Of a DNA stretch of 64,000 bases, positions 45,770 to 56,879 are shown piece after piece (positions within the stretch are counted from its first letter, which is position 1; every line of letters begins with the position of its first letter). This DNA comes from Hyparrhenia diplandra. Taxonomy: Eukaryota > Streptophyta > Magnoliopsida > Poales > Poaceae. The notes below the pieces were generated by a model. That model was not told where the DNA came from. It saw only the letters and a program-made list of their open reading frames with translations, and ran no database searches. The DNA lies in contig JADLZK010008549.1 in assembly GCA_015847255.1 (NCBI GenBank), positions 1-64,000 on the forward strand. Direction: 5' to 3'. The position numbers were made by a program, and so were the translations under genes.

Positions 45770-47692
45770 ATCTAGCCTCAAGCATGAAACATACATGAGT
45801 GTGTTTAATTTTTCTCAAAAGCTAGCAAACTCAAACATATATGGTAATCTAAATATGTTTTCAGCATGATACCTCGTGACAAATAAATTTATTTTGGTTC
45901 TCTCGGCGTCCAGCTTAAAAATACGACGCGCACGAAATTTACTCCCTTTTTTTTTTGGGGGGGTGTAGTACTATAGCTACGAGTGGTTGTCAAACGATTT
46001 CAACTTCGGCTCCATTCCAAAGACACACGTACGCATGCAAAGTGTGGAACCAGACCAGCTAGTACTACGTATTTTTGACTGGACGGTGTCGGTACGTGCT
46101 GCTCGCTTGCCTATATCACCGACACGGTACCGTTGGGCAGTCGGCATTTGCAGAAGCTTCCGCAAAGAGCAAACTGATCGATCGAGCTACTCACTCCACT
46201 AGCTACATGCATCTTGGTTGATTTGCCTCAGCTAATCAAAATTATTCCATCGGTCCACTTCTGATGCATCACCGAACTATATTCAAATGAACATGACGTA
46301 ATGTGTTTTTCTTTCAAAAAAAAAAAGGAATGAAGGAGAATATGTATATTAAACATTGTTAGTTAGGATGTATATATTGTACAATACTGTATAGTTCTAG
46401 CTAGTGTGGTTGTTAGACTAAATCATTGTGCACTAACTAGCTTTTGCATCACCATCGATCGCGCGTTGTGGCGTCGTTTATAGGCCGGGTTGGTAAGTGG
46501 AGAGATATGTTGGTTCTTTGTATTGCTTGTACACATATTTGCATATATCAAATTATGTACATGACATTGTATGTATGCCATTCATGAGACATGCAAAGCA
46601 AATAAAACTTAGTAGATTCCACAGAACTAAATATTTTGACACTAAATTCGTATCACAAAACTACAACTTGCTTATCATAGAACAACAAGTTATTCTGCAC
46701 TAATTAAGCAGCTATGACTGTGAGAAAGTTTGTATAGTTCTATCTATGCTATCTAAATTTTAGAGGGAAACTTGGGCTCTAAACACACCCTTGCATGCCC
46801 AAATGTAGTCGGTAGTAGTCGATCTTCTTGTTATAAATTTGGAAATAGTTTGTAGTAGGTATTCCTTACATTTGTTTTTTTACAAGGCATACATTAATTA
46901 GTGTTAGGAGAAGTCTTTAGAAATAATGCATTTTAACTATCAGTTACTTTTATAATATATACATCATCAAATGCTAAAAAAGTCGGTTTGTACTTGAATG
47001 ATGTGTGAAAGAATGTAAATATATTGATGGTATAAATTTCACGGTTGAGTATTCATAGAAAATATATGAATAGCTAGTTATCAAAGTTTATGAAGTTTGG
47101 CTCCATTGAGTTCTAACCTTTAATGACCTAAACCACGTTGCGGTAACGAAAAAGTATTTCGCATCATGGTGCCATCTGGCAAATCTGAACCATTGGATGA
47201 CAATCCATCGACATGAGTGATGCTAATAGAATCTTGTTTCTTTTGGACTTCTCAATGTTCTCATGAGACAGAAACTAAACTCAGAGAGTTACCGATAGAA
47301 TATAGGTAAAAAAAAAACTACATACTTGGTGACCCGCATAACTTCTTAGGGGTGTTTGGTACCGCTCCGCTCTATATTTTGAGGCCTGCTTCATGAACTC
47401 TACCATGGAATATCTTCACCGTGGAGTTTGTGGAGCAGATGGTAGAAAAAAAAAGGGTAAGGGGACTCTAGAAAATTACATGCTCAAGTAGGCTATTACA
47501 GCCACTCATCCTTTATTAGCAAACCACCATCCACTTCCCTCATCTTGTGCGTAGGTGAAAAAGTACCAAACCCAATGTACGGGCACATTCCAAGCTTGGA
47601 ATTGCCACAAGCTGTTATAGTATGACTTATAATTACAAATTATAATTCTCTAGTTCATTCTTTTTATACTTCTTATTAGCAAGTACATTTGC
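45770..47692. other. AT-rich intergenic stretch
   Basis: No gene. Around 46745-46790 GGGCTCTAAACACACCC is a stray end of the GGGTGTGTTTAG MITE family. A short G run lies at 45956-45963. The frames at 45977-46202 overlap on both strands and lack domains. Confidence 0.5.
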
Positions 47693-47762
47693 ACGCTTGC
47701 AAAGCTATGGAGTGACACAGTTCGTCGAACGCTTGCAAAGCTATGGAGTGACAGTTCGTCGA
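47693..47762. repeat. Two-copy tandem repeat
   Basis: ACGCTTGCAAAGCTATGGAG and following bases occur twice in direct succession (36 and 34 bp). The second copy lacks two bases (AC). Confidence 0.9.
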
Positions 47763-48443
47763 TTAGAGTACATACGATCTATATATGCTTGACCTGAGAG
47801 GAAGAATACAGAAACAACCTGGAAACAAGTACAGACATGCATGCATGGCCGCATGTGACTCTGCAGACACGCAAGTAAAATTTCGTAGCACAGTCTGTAC
47901 AGAGGACTCGTTGACTCTTTTAACAATAAAAGTCCAACACCCTTTTGTGACACTGTGAGGCTACAACACGTAGTTCTGAATAGGCACACGGCTACATTAT
48001 TTTATCAGATTCAGAACTATTTTATTAGCACCTTTTTCCTGCATACTAGTACTAGCTCTTATCTCCAAATATGTATATGTCTGTTTATGTTTGTGCAGAC
48101 TACACCGTGAAGGCTTTCCAGCATATATATGACTATTTTTATGCTTCAATTTATGCTGCAAAAATTTATCTTCATAGATATTACGTACAAAAGGGGCACA
48201 CTACTGCTCGGTCGCATAAATATCTGTTTTTTTCCAGCATTTCAAAAAAAAAAAAATTATCCCAAGTTAATTACCTTCTCACTCCCAATGCACATTACTC
48301 TTTTAAATCTATCTCTATCTCTATCCCAAATTAATTTCTGAGAACTACAGAGGTTATCCCCTTCTTAAATCCTATATACTCGCTATTAGAAGGTCATCTA
48401 TCATATGCTTGCGACAGAGGGGTTTTTTTTGACAGAGAGAGTA
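47763..48443. other. Intergenic, no gene seen
   Basis: AT-rich with a poly(A) run at 48245-48257 and a TCTATCTC microsatellite patch near 48308-48322. No gene. Confidence 0.4.
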
Positions 48444-48711
48444 CTCCCTCGGGGTGGTATTAGAAATCGTTTTTTGGACAAGGTTTGGGTCAAATATCGG
48501 GAATATAAATCATCAATAACTTTTAATTTAAGTTATTGAGTTTGTAAATGTAAAGATTATATGAGTAGATTTGTCTTAAAAAAAATACTTTGATAAAAGT
48601 ATACATATATCACATCTTCATAAATATTTTTTATAATAATAAGAGGTCAAAGTTATGTTTTGGAGACCGTGTCGCTGTCATAAACGACTTTTACTATCAT
48701 CCCGGAGGGAG
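48444..48711. mobile_element. Stowaway-like MITE
   Basis: Termini CTCCCTCGGGGTGGTATTAG and (inverted) CTCCCTCCGGGATGATAGTA, with TA on both sides (48442-48443 and 48712-48713). The inner repeat continues (AAATCG against CGACTTTT). Complete, AT-rich Tc1/mariner-type MITE. Confidence 0.9.
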
Positions 48712-48713
48712 TA

Positions 48714-49204
48714 CTTCATATTTGAGACTGAAGAAGTATATATATTTCGCTGACCGTCGAACTCATAGTACAAATTTCATTTGTAAATGTGAAATCAAAC
48801 AGACTAGAGAATAATTGACAGCTCCGATCTTTTGCATCTTGAGAAATAGACCCAGCAATTATTGGAGACGCGACGACGATCGATCGACGAGACGTCTCTG
48901 AACAACCACTGTTTTCTGAGATAAATGCCGAAGCACCTTTTTATTGGTGCACAAGTACAGTTAATCATGTAAGGGAACATGAGCTACTATTAGCTACCGA
49001 CCGACCAATCCAGCGTGTGTTGGCAATATGATGCTCATCAGTCATCACGTGCTGCGCCTGCGCGACAGCGTGAGACCAATGAGATGGTGCATCATGTATA
49101 TATCAACGGTTGTTGCGTTTGTTCATGTGTCATCTCTGATGATCGACACCTAGCTAGCCATCGATCGTCACACATGTCCTTAGCTCGTGGTATATATGCG
49201 TGCA
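48714..49204. other. Intergenic, no gene seen
   Basis: Nothing recognisable. A frame at 49015-49293 has no domain. Confidence 0.4.
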
Positions 49205-49680
49205 GCTGGTTCAGTTTTTTCAGTCAACTGTCCACGTGCACAATTGTGTATTTCCGGTGGTGGTTGTTGTTGCTTAGGCCTCCTCCCACGTAAATGCTTT
49301 GCTACTGGGGCGCCACGGGCCTCATCTGCAGATGCTTTGCCGCGTCGATGGTTGTGTTGCTTATACTCCCTATCACACAGACGCTTTGTTGCTGGGAGCG
49401 TGATGACCCCATCCCTTGAGTGCTTTGTTGCGTCGATGGTCTTAGTTACGGGCGGATGCTTAGCCTCTAGGGTCGTTGGTTTCATAGCTACACCACACCA
49501 CTCCCTACATAGTGTTGAGTTTTCTTTATTAGGCTTAGTTGTATGGTGTTGTTAGTGGAGGTCCCCACTCATTTCTTCTTGTTGTTTATCCTTGGATTAC
49601 TTGTGAATCTTGTGTAATCTCTATTCTTCCACTTAATGAAGACGTGCTAATACTAAGGCACACTTTCGAAGAAAAAAAAG
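49205..49680 (+). mobile_element. LINE 3' end with poly(A)
   Basis: A repeated ATGCTTTG(C/T) phrase, then GGATTACTTGTGAATCTTGT, CACTTAATGAAGACGTGC and GGCACACTTTCGAAG followed by AAAAAAAA (49671-49679). It has the same architecture as 9956-10430. No ORF2 sequence remains. Confidence 0.6.
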
Positions 49681-50250
49681 GTTTTAGACAAAAAATCCTA
49701 GTGTCCATCCAGCTTATATTATTGAAAGTTTAACAAGGGTGGCCACATATATATGTGATCAAGTCACAGGGGCATTCGTTACTTTATTTTTTTATTTTTA
49801 TTTAAAAGATGCAGAATTAGTTAGAAACTGGACTAGGCCCGTTTACTCGTGGGCCTCTGTGTAACTAGAGATTTGTTTGTTGGTCCAACTTGAATTCATC
49901 CTGCTGTTAGCGGCCCAGACCCACATACCAGACGATCGCTGCTTGGTCCGATTCCAAGAGTGGCGCTGATCGATTCCGTTTACAGCAACATCATCCCACA
50001 ACAACACAAAACTTTATGTACGTGTTGATGTTCCTATGTAGGACTGGACCGGCCGTGCAGCACACTGCATTCACGTACGTAAACGGGTAGCATCGATGGA
50101 TTATATAGTTTATTCATTCATACATCATATATATCAGCAGAGACCAACAACAACATACGTAGCTGATGAGGATCACATTCACATACATGCGACGTAAACA
50201 TGTGTGATGATCGAGTACATAGGTAAAGCAGTGTGATACGTACGTACTAC
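49681..50250. other. Intergenic, no gene seen
   Basis: AT-rich spacer before the 3' end of the small secreted protein gene. No element termini identified. Confidence 0.4.
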
Positions 50251-50256
50251 TTTATT
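50251..50256 (-). terminator. Polyadenylation signal, minus strand
   Basis: AATAAA on the minus strand about 30 bases after the stop codon of the small secreted protein gene. Confidence 0.5.
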
Positions 50257-50284
50257 CTTCTGTATGTATATATATACCTTATCA

Positions 50285-50542
50285 TTACGCCCCAAATATA
50301 CTGAACGTGATGTTCGCCTCGGCGGTGTTACCCGGGACGTTGAAGTTTTGGAAACCGGTTGCAACGCCCTGCAGAATTTTGGCGACCGGAGCCGCCACAC
50401 CGATGGTCACGCTGCCGATACCGGTACCGGCAGCGGCACCGGCAGGGGGTGCACCGAGAGATGGTGCTACCATCAGCGCAGAAGCCACAAGCAAGACGAC
50501 GACCATGGCGATGCCAGACACTCTGGAGGATTGGGAACCCAT
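50285..50542 (-). CDS. Small secreted protein, family not recognised
   Basis: A single-exon frame of 85 codons with an ATG (MGSQSSRVSG) and a TGA stop. Residues about 8-30 form a signal peptide (VSGIAMVVVLLVASALMVA, cleavage likely after PSLG). The mature part of about 55 residues is rich in Gly, Ala, Pro and Val (PPAGAAAGTGIGSVTIGVAA, then AKILQGVATGF) and ends NTAEANITFSIFGA, with one N-glycosylation site (NIT). There are no cysteines, so it is not a defensin, LTP or other disulfide peptide. The gene has a TATA box about 85 bases upstream and AATAAA downstream, and no lesions, which argues for a working gene. I do not recognise the family. Confidence 0.65.
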   Translation of the reverse strand: MGSQSSRVSGIAMVVVLLVASALMVAPSLGAPPAGAAAGTGIGSVTIGVAAPVAKILQGVATGFQNFNVPGNTAEANITFSIFGA

Positions 50543-50623
50543 ATTGTGTTGCGCTAGCTGATCGATGGTATACTCGCTCGATCGATCTTGGCTGGGTCAT
50601 TTCATGCCGTTCTAATAACCGGG

Positions 50624-50633
50624 TATTTATATA
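50624..50633 (-). promoter_or_regulatory. TATA box of the small secreted protein gene
   Basis: TATATAAATA on the minus strand; transcription would start near 50597, giving a leader of about 55 bases. GATCGATCGA and TATAC lie in the leader. Confidence 0.7.
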
Positions 50634-50937
50634 CGCATACGCGACGGCTAGTGCGCGGCTATACGCAAGCGTACGTGCCATGTACGAGTGGCCGTGCGTG
50701 AAGCCGCGTATGCACGTCATGCCCGTACTAGCTATATGTCGAAATTGGAGGCGGGTACCCCTTTCTATTTTAGGTATGATTAGAGCATCTAGAAGTTCAA
50801 GCGATCTATCAGCGCCGAAAGTCAAAAGAGATTGAGGAGGTCCACGAACGCTCTTAAAACCCGCCGTGACTTGCATGGATATTGCAAGTACGTACGGATA
50901 ATGTGCACGGCGTCCGTTGCGGGACACGTCCACGCGG

Positions 50938-51046
50938 CATCATCGAGCTAGGGAGCGCACGAGCGCGTCCGTGCACCCATCGACAAGTGAATGTTTCTCC
51001 ATCTATTTGGAAGAAAATTGAGCGGGCGATGGGTGCACACGAACAC
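50938..51046. repeat. Inverted repeat upstream of the small gene
   Basis: GCGTCCGTGCACCCATCG (50965-50982) is complemented by CGATGGGTGCACACGAACAC (51027-51046) with one or two mismatches and a short AT-rich spacer. It could be a small foldback element or MITE end pair. Confidence 0.65.
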
Positions 51047-51406
51047 GCCCGTGAGGTCCCCAGCCTGATACACGCCACGTGGACGACCCAAATACAATCA
51101 CATCATGTGATTCACATGGCAGCAATGAAAGATACCCCAACAGACTCTAAATGGGGCAGACAGTGGCTCGGCCCCGCATCGACACAGCTCGTTCGTTTTG
51201 ATCCCAAACCGAGTTATATTTTTAAAGTGAAAGGAATATTAATTTATTAATTTAATTAATTATGTCAGAATGGTTGTAGGCGTTCTTGAAATAAAACAAT
51301 TATCTTGTTCATTCTTTGTTCCTTCAATTGAAATGATAGGTACATTTGCACTTGTAAAAGCTCTCGTAGTTTTGATTGGGCACGGCTACATTATGTTCAA
51401 TCGATT
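51047..51406. other. Intergenic, no gene seen
   Basis: No gene. Ends at the CACTA terminus. Confidence 0.4.
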
Positions 51407-52344
51407 CACTACGAGAATCCGCTTCTTTGCCGAAAGTGCAAAAATATTTGCCGAGGAGCAAAACGTCGGGCACTTTCGGCAAAGAGCCTATTTGTCGAAA
51501 GTGCCAAATAAAATAACTTCGGCGAAAGAAAAACACTTCGGCAAAGATCTTCTTTGCCGAGTGTCAAAAAAAAAACTTCGGCAAAGAGGCTCTTTGCCGA
51601 AAGTGCCTTTTTTAGCACTTTCGGCAAAGCATGTTTTCAAATCAGTTTTTGAGGTCCTAAACAAGTTTAAATAAAAATCAACTACAAAGTTTCATAACTT
51701 CTCAAGCTCTACAAGTTTATTTTTGGTCATTTCTTCATTTGACAAAGCATCAATAACGTTGTTCACAAAACTTACATCTCTTTCATATCCTTTCATAGTT
51801 TCCTACAACTAGAAGAGAGATTAATAAGATTTACTTAACAATGTTACTAACATTTTGTCAAATAAATAAATGACCAAAGTAAACTTTTTGTAAGTCTCCA
51901 AAAGATATGAATCTTTATAGTACAAAACTTTTGATTTCAATTCATCTTATCATGCAAAACTAGGTCTAAAGCGCTCTCAAATTTAAAAATTGAATTTTTC
52001 AAATGACCTCGGATGGAAAAACTTCTTAAATGAAAAGTGTAGATCTCAAAAAAGTTATGAAACTTTGTAGTTGACAACTTTTTTATTTAAGCTCGTTTGG
52101 GGCCTCAAAACCGGTTTGAACTTTGCTTGTCGAAAGTTTTTTTACACTCGGCAAAGAGGCTCTTTGCCGAAGTGTTTTTTACACTTTCGGCAAAGAGGCT
52201 CTTTGCCGAGTGTCTTTTAGGCACTTTCGGCAAATTACGTTTTCAAACCAGTTTTTTAAGGACCTAAACGATTTTAAATCAAAAAGTTGTCAACTACAAA
52301 GTTTCACAACTTTTCAAGGTCTACAATTTTATTTAGGAAGTTTT
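51407..52344 (+). mobile_element. CACTA element, left part
   Basis: Starts CACTACGAGAATCCGC, followed by the subterminal arrays typical of Poaceae CACTA elements: CTTTGCCGA and its complement TCGGCAAAG at least ten times in 51420-51640 and again in 52140-52230. Two direct copies of a 100-bp block (CAACTACAAAGTTTCA onward) lie after each array. No transposase or right end is seen here. The gypsy element at 52347 interrupts it, so the rest must lie beyond the window, unless this is a deleted copy. Confidence 0.8.
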
Positions 52345-52346
52345 TG

Positions 52347-53668
52347 TGTGGGGATCGATATTCGGGACGCTAAGAATGAGCTCCTCGCGCGGCGTCAACA
52401 AGCTAAGAGCCCACTCGGTCAACGCGAAGAGGTCACTATCCTCTAAAGAGCTCCGCGGCTCGAGCTCCCGCCGTTGCGGACCGGCGGCGCATGAGCTCTC
52501 GAGAACCAAGGGCACATTCTCGCGCCTCAAGCGGCTCTCCCAGTGAGCTCTCATCCATGATGAACACCTTTTGAGCGAGGGCCTCTTTCACCTCGCTCGA
52601 GCTCGAGCTCGGCGGATCCTGCTTGGCCGGAAGAGCTCTCTGTCTTCCACCTTGCGAAGCCTTGGTGCAGTTGGCCAACCACTCCCACGGCGGCGAGTAG
52701 CCCGCGCTGGCGCTACGGCTACGGGGAGAGGTCTTTTCCATCCGCCATACCCCATCCCACTCCCAACGGCGCGCCGCCACGGTACCCTCAAATGCGATCG
52801 GCGTGCGCATGCCTCATCCATGGTATGGCGCGCCCATGTCGGCGGGATCGATTCCTACCACGATTGGGCGGGGCGCGACGGCTGTACCACCGCCCCAAAC
52901 CTCGATTGGCGTGTACAGCGGCGACCAATTCAGCATCAAGGCTGTAAAAGAGCTCGGGGGCGACTCTGCTCGATCAAAGAGCTCGTCGGAGAGCTCCCTC
53001 GCCGTACCCGTCGCATCCAACAGCTCTACTACGGTCCCGGCCACGGACACATGCGAGGGCGCATCTCGGCGTCAACAAGCATGGCCGCCCCTCCCATACC
53101 GAAGAGATGGCATCCAACTACGATTAAAGACGGGGCGGCGCGTCACGACCGCCGCTCGACACTGGATTCCTGGCGTGCGGCGACAACCAACTTCAGCATC
53201 CAAAGCTACCGAGAGCTCGAAGAGAGCTCTGGCCAATCAGCGAGCTCGGTCAGGAGAGCTCTTGCACCTACCCGCCACTCCATGGCCACACATCCTATCC
53301 GTTTCGTCTCAACTCGGAGAACTCGTATGTCTGCTCCCCTTGCCACTATAAAAGGAGGGGCGGGGTTCTCGGTGAGGCAAGCAAAGCAAGGCAAAGATAG
53401 ACTCATCCAAGTTTCCCAAAAACCAACACCCTCACTCACCCTTCATATTGGCACTAGCCTCAATCACGAGAGACTTGGGACCGGCTCCTCTCTCGATCCG
53501 CTTATGCGCACCCGGTATGGCGTTTGAGCTCGGATAGTGATCCCTTGGACTAGGGGCCTGATTTTGCCCCGAACCGGTATAAATCTTGTGTCATTGTCTC
53601 TAGAGCTAGGCCATTGAACACACTAGCTAGTAGATTCGTAGCGGTGGTCGCGCGATAGCCGGACCACA
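52347..53668 (+). repeat. 5' LTR of the gypsy element
   Basis: Starts TGTGGGGATCGATATTCGGG (an alternative TG start is two bases earlier) and ends near CCGGACCACA. It carries a TATAAAAGG box (53347-53355), leaving about 320 bases of R-U5. Unusually, the palindrome GAGCTC occurs sixteen times. The exact 3' edge is inferred from the following primer-binding site. Confidence 0.65.
53347..53355 (+). promoter_or_regulatory. LTR TATA box
   Basis: TATAAAAGG within the 5' LTR; transcription of the element should start about 30 bases downstream, near 53380. Confidence 0.6.
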
Positions 53669-53673
53669 CGGCG

Positions 53674-53695
53674 GTTGGCGCCCGGTAGGAGCGCT
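53674..53695 (+). promoter_or_regulatory. Primer-binding site, altered
   Basis: GTTGGCGCCCGGTAGGAGCG resembles the usual primer-binding site of this group (TTGGCGCGCCAGGTAGG) but lacks GC and A, so CAGG reads CGG. Positioned just inside the LTR as expected. Confidence 0.5.
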
Positions 53696-54436
53696 GGTGC
53701 GGCGATCTTCCGCCCGATGGCTTCTTCCTGCGTCGTCGCCGGCCGGGCGCCGTCTTTGGCCGGCGCGCCATTCCCGATGCGCCGGGTCCCTAAGTGAGGC
53801 GTATCTGTCTTCACCGCCCGATGCGGCGTGAAGACATCCCCAGCAGCGCCTCCGCGGCGCCACCGACTCCGTCCTCGCCAACGGGGGGGGCTCCACGAGC
53901 CCGTCGGTCCGGTCGTAGCGGCCGGACCGCTTCTTCGTCTGATCGGGGACCTCCTCCCGATATCTTGGGGCGAGCCCACGCGGGCTCTCTTCCGTGATGT
54001 CACCTTCTCATGCACCCACGTCGTCCTCCCGGCTTCGCCCGGTGAGGGCACTATCGATGACGAGTTCGGCGGCGTACGCCAAGATGTACCCGACGGCGGC
54101 CGGTCTCCCCCCTCTTTTGGGCGTGAACCGGCGAGACCAAAACCCATGGCTTCGAACTCGCCCTCGGGGGAATAATGAGCCACACGGATTTGTGACCCCT
54201 GCGCCCGGTGTTACATGCCACACCCCCGAGGGCGCTCGGCGACCATCCTTCCGGCGACTCAGGCATAAGCCCCGAGAACTCGCCCGGTAGCTTAGCGCGG
54301 CCCGCCCGTCGATCAGCGTCAAAGCGCATTTGGAGGAGCTCGAAACTCGGCTGGCGCGACTCCCGGAAGCGTAGCCCTCGCTGCGAGGCAAGGAGGGCGG
54401 CGCCATCACGGAAGACGGCTCGAGCTTCGGGATGTC

Positions 54437-55830
54437 GTGACCGCATCAAGCTGCGATGATGATGCCGAGCAACTCCAGCCGGTGTTCGGAAGAGCTTCCC
54501 GGATCTGGCGGCCGCTGCGTTGCTCTGCGCGGTGTCGGTCCCGAGGACCCAAAGGCGCGTCGGACGAGCAAGTCAAAAGCTCGTGGCGGCGGTGGGTGGC
54601 ATGCGGCGAAGCTCCAGCGTCTCATCGGCGGCCGGGAAAAACCGAGGCCTCCTCTCATCCCGGGGGTTCCGCGGCGCCCGGCCGGATGGCGAGAGAGGCG
54701 GCAGCAGCCTTGACACCATCAACGCCCGGCGAAGGCGGAGGCCCGGCGGAACAAGAGCGTCCCGGAGGCGGCCAAAAGTTCAGCCGCGGCGGCGGCGAAA
54801 GCGTCCTCGCCGCGTCTGCAGCGCGCCCGCGGGCGGCGACGGACGGCGGGGAGGACAAGTCGACCCGACCAACGCCGTCTGAGAAGGCGGCGGAGCCATC
54901 AGCTTGGCGGCCAGCCCGGCGTCGAGCTCAACCTCAAAGGCGGCCTAAGGCATTCGGCTCCCGCATCCACGAGGCCCCTTTCCCGGCGCTTCGAGCTCCG
55001 ACCTCGGTGCGAGAAGTACAGCGGGAGACCCGATCCGGCCGTGGTGGTTGGAGGACTACCGCCTCGGGTGCCGGCGGCGGCGTAAACGGCGACTACTTCA
55101 TCATCCGTAACTTGCCTCTCTATCTTTGCGGACTCGGCCCGTTCTGGCTCGAGCACTGCCGCGCGGGGCACCATCATATTTGGGAGGACCTGCTAGCGGC
55201 GTCTTCGTCGACGCTTCGAGGGCACCTACGCCGGGCCAAGCACGACTGGGACTTGCTTGCGGATGCAAGCGAGAGAAGAAGGGGAGAGCACTGCGACTAC
55301 ATCGGGCGCTTCTCAAGCTCTGCAACAACCTCTCACGAGGGCCTCCGACTACGAGATCATCACCGCGTTCACCTTCGGCACCACGTGCGAGAACCTCATC
55401 ATAAGCTCGGCGTCAAGAAGCCCAAGTCCGTGAAGGAGGCTCCTCGACCTCGCCACCGGGCATGCCGGGGAGGCGGCGCCCGTCTCGCCGTCACGGGCAA
55501 GGGCAAGCCCAAGGGCGGCGGCGGGGCTGGCGGATCCGGCTCCGCTCCGCAAGAAGAGAACAAGAAGAACAAGCGCCCCAGCGGCGGCGACGCAGCGAAG
55601 GAGTTAAGTATCGCCATCGGCGGATCGTTGCGACACCTCCCAAGGGAGGCGAAGGGCCGTCAGCGAGGGAACGCCGACAAGATGCTCGAGGCCCGTGCCC
55701 GCATCACGAAAGGTCCCATCGAGGCACAAGATGAAGGGCTAGCGGCTCTGAAGAAGCACGTGATGGAGCGCGGCGGGCGGCAAGGAGGCGAGCGGCGAGC
55801 CCGCGGCGGCGAGGCACCGAGGGATGGCGG
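54437..55830 (+). pseudogene. Gypsy gag remnant
   Basis: The first part (54437-55080) is low-complexity Arg/Ala/Gly coding sequence without a recognisable domain. From 55080 the frame encodes a Retrotrans_gag-like core: a leucine-rich stretch, then IWEDLLAA in the expected place, then a basic tail rich in Lys/Arg. Frame changes occur around 55200-55330, where neighbouring frames carry the rest of the core. No zinc knuckle (CCHC) is seen. Gag would form the particle and carry the RNA. Confidence 0.5.
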
Positions 55831-56170
55831 CGGCGATGACATCATCGGGGGGCGGCGCCGTCAACGTCGTCTTGACGGGGCTCGGGCTCTCGAGTCCAAG
55901 CGCCGACGAGAAGCTCGCGGCGCGCGGGGGTCCTCTTCACCGAGCCACCCACCACCTACCTCAAGTGGTCGAGCTCGGCGATCACCGCCGACAAGGCGGA
56001 TCACCCCGGCATGTCCGTACGGGGAGATACCCGCTTCGTCGTCGATCCCATCATCGGCACCCAGCGCCTCGGGGTGTTGATGGGCGAGGGGAATAGCGGC
56101 CTCAACCTCCTCTCGTCCATGCGCTCCAAGCCCTTGGCATCATCAAAACCGTCTCCGCCCCTCGCCCCGG
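55830..56170 (+). pseudogene. Gypsy protease remnant
   Basis: Around 56000-56110 the frames encode a conserved stretch ending in a hydrophobic VLMGEGNSG-type motif (the family's D-G-G active-site neighbourhood, with the Asp position altered here), preceded by VVDPIIG. Aspartic protease would cut the polyprotein. Frameshifts at both sides prevent a complete reading. Confidence 0.5.
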
Positions 56171-56879
56171 ACCGATCCGCGGCGTAGTACAGGGGAAGCG
56201 GATGATCCCGCTCGGGCGAATCGACCTCCGTCACGCCCGGCACCCCGGACAGCTTCGCAAGGAGGTCCTCACGTTCGAGGTGCTCCCTTCGGGGCATACC
56301 CCGCGGCTCTTGGGGCGGCCGTGCTATGCGGATTCATGGTCGTTCCCAACTACACTTACCTCAAGCTCAAGATTCCGGGCCCAAAGGGGTCATCACCGTC
56401 GACTCCACATTCGAGCAGCGTTCGGCTGCGGGCTGCCGCCGTCGATGCGCCGACGCCCACGGTCGAGATCGGCGGACGCCGCCAAAGATGGCAGCGGGGG
56501 CCGCGGAGGACGCCCCCGAGCTCAAGAGGGCTGCGAGCACGAGCTCGTGCGAGGGGCTCAAGCAGCTCGGGGTCGGGCTCATCCGATGAGCTCGACAAGG
56601 CCACGGGCGCGTTCGAGCGCTTTGAAGGGCGCCAAGGAAATAAAGGTCGATAAGGGCGGGCGCACCCTCTGCGTAGGGTCGGCTCGCTCCCAAATAGGAA
56701 GCGAGCTCGTCGGCTTCCTCGTAGCGAACCTCGATGTGTTTGCGTGGAGAGCCTCGGACATGCGGCATCCGGGGAAGTCGCCAGCACTCCTTGAACATTA
56801 AACCCGACTCTCGGCCGGTGAAGCCCGAGGCTCGGGCGTTTCGACGACGATCGGCGCGGCGATCGCCGGGAGATAGATA

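Noticed and set aside
54437..56080. 547-codon open frame read as one protein
   Set aside because: Only part of it matches gag, and the rest is low-complexity Arg/Ala/Gly sequence caused by GC-rich composition. Neighbouring frames hold the missing domain pieces, so it is a frameshift mosaic rather than one gene.
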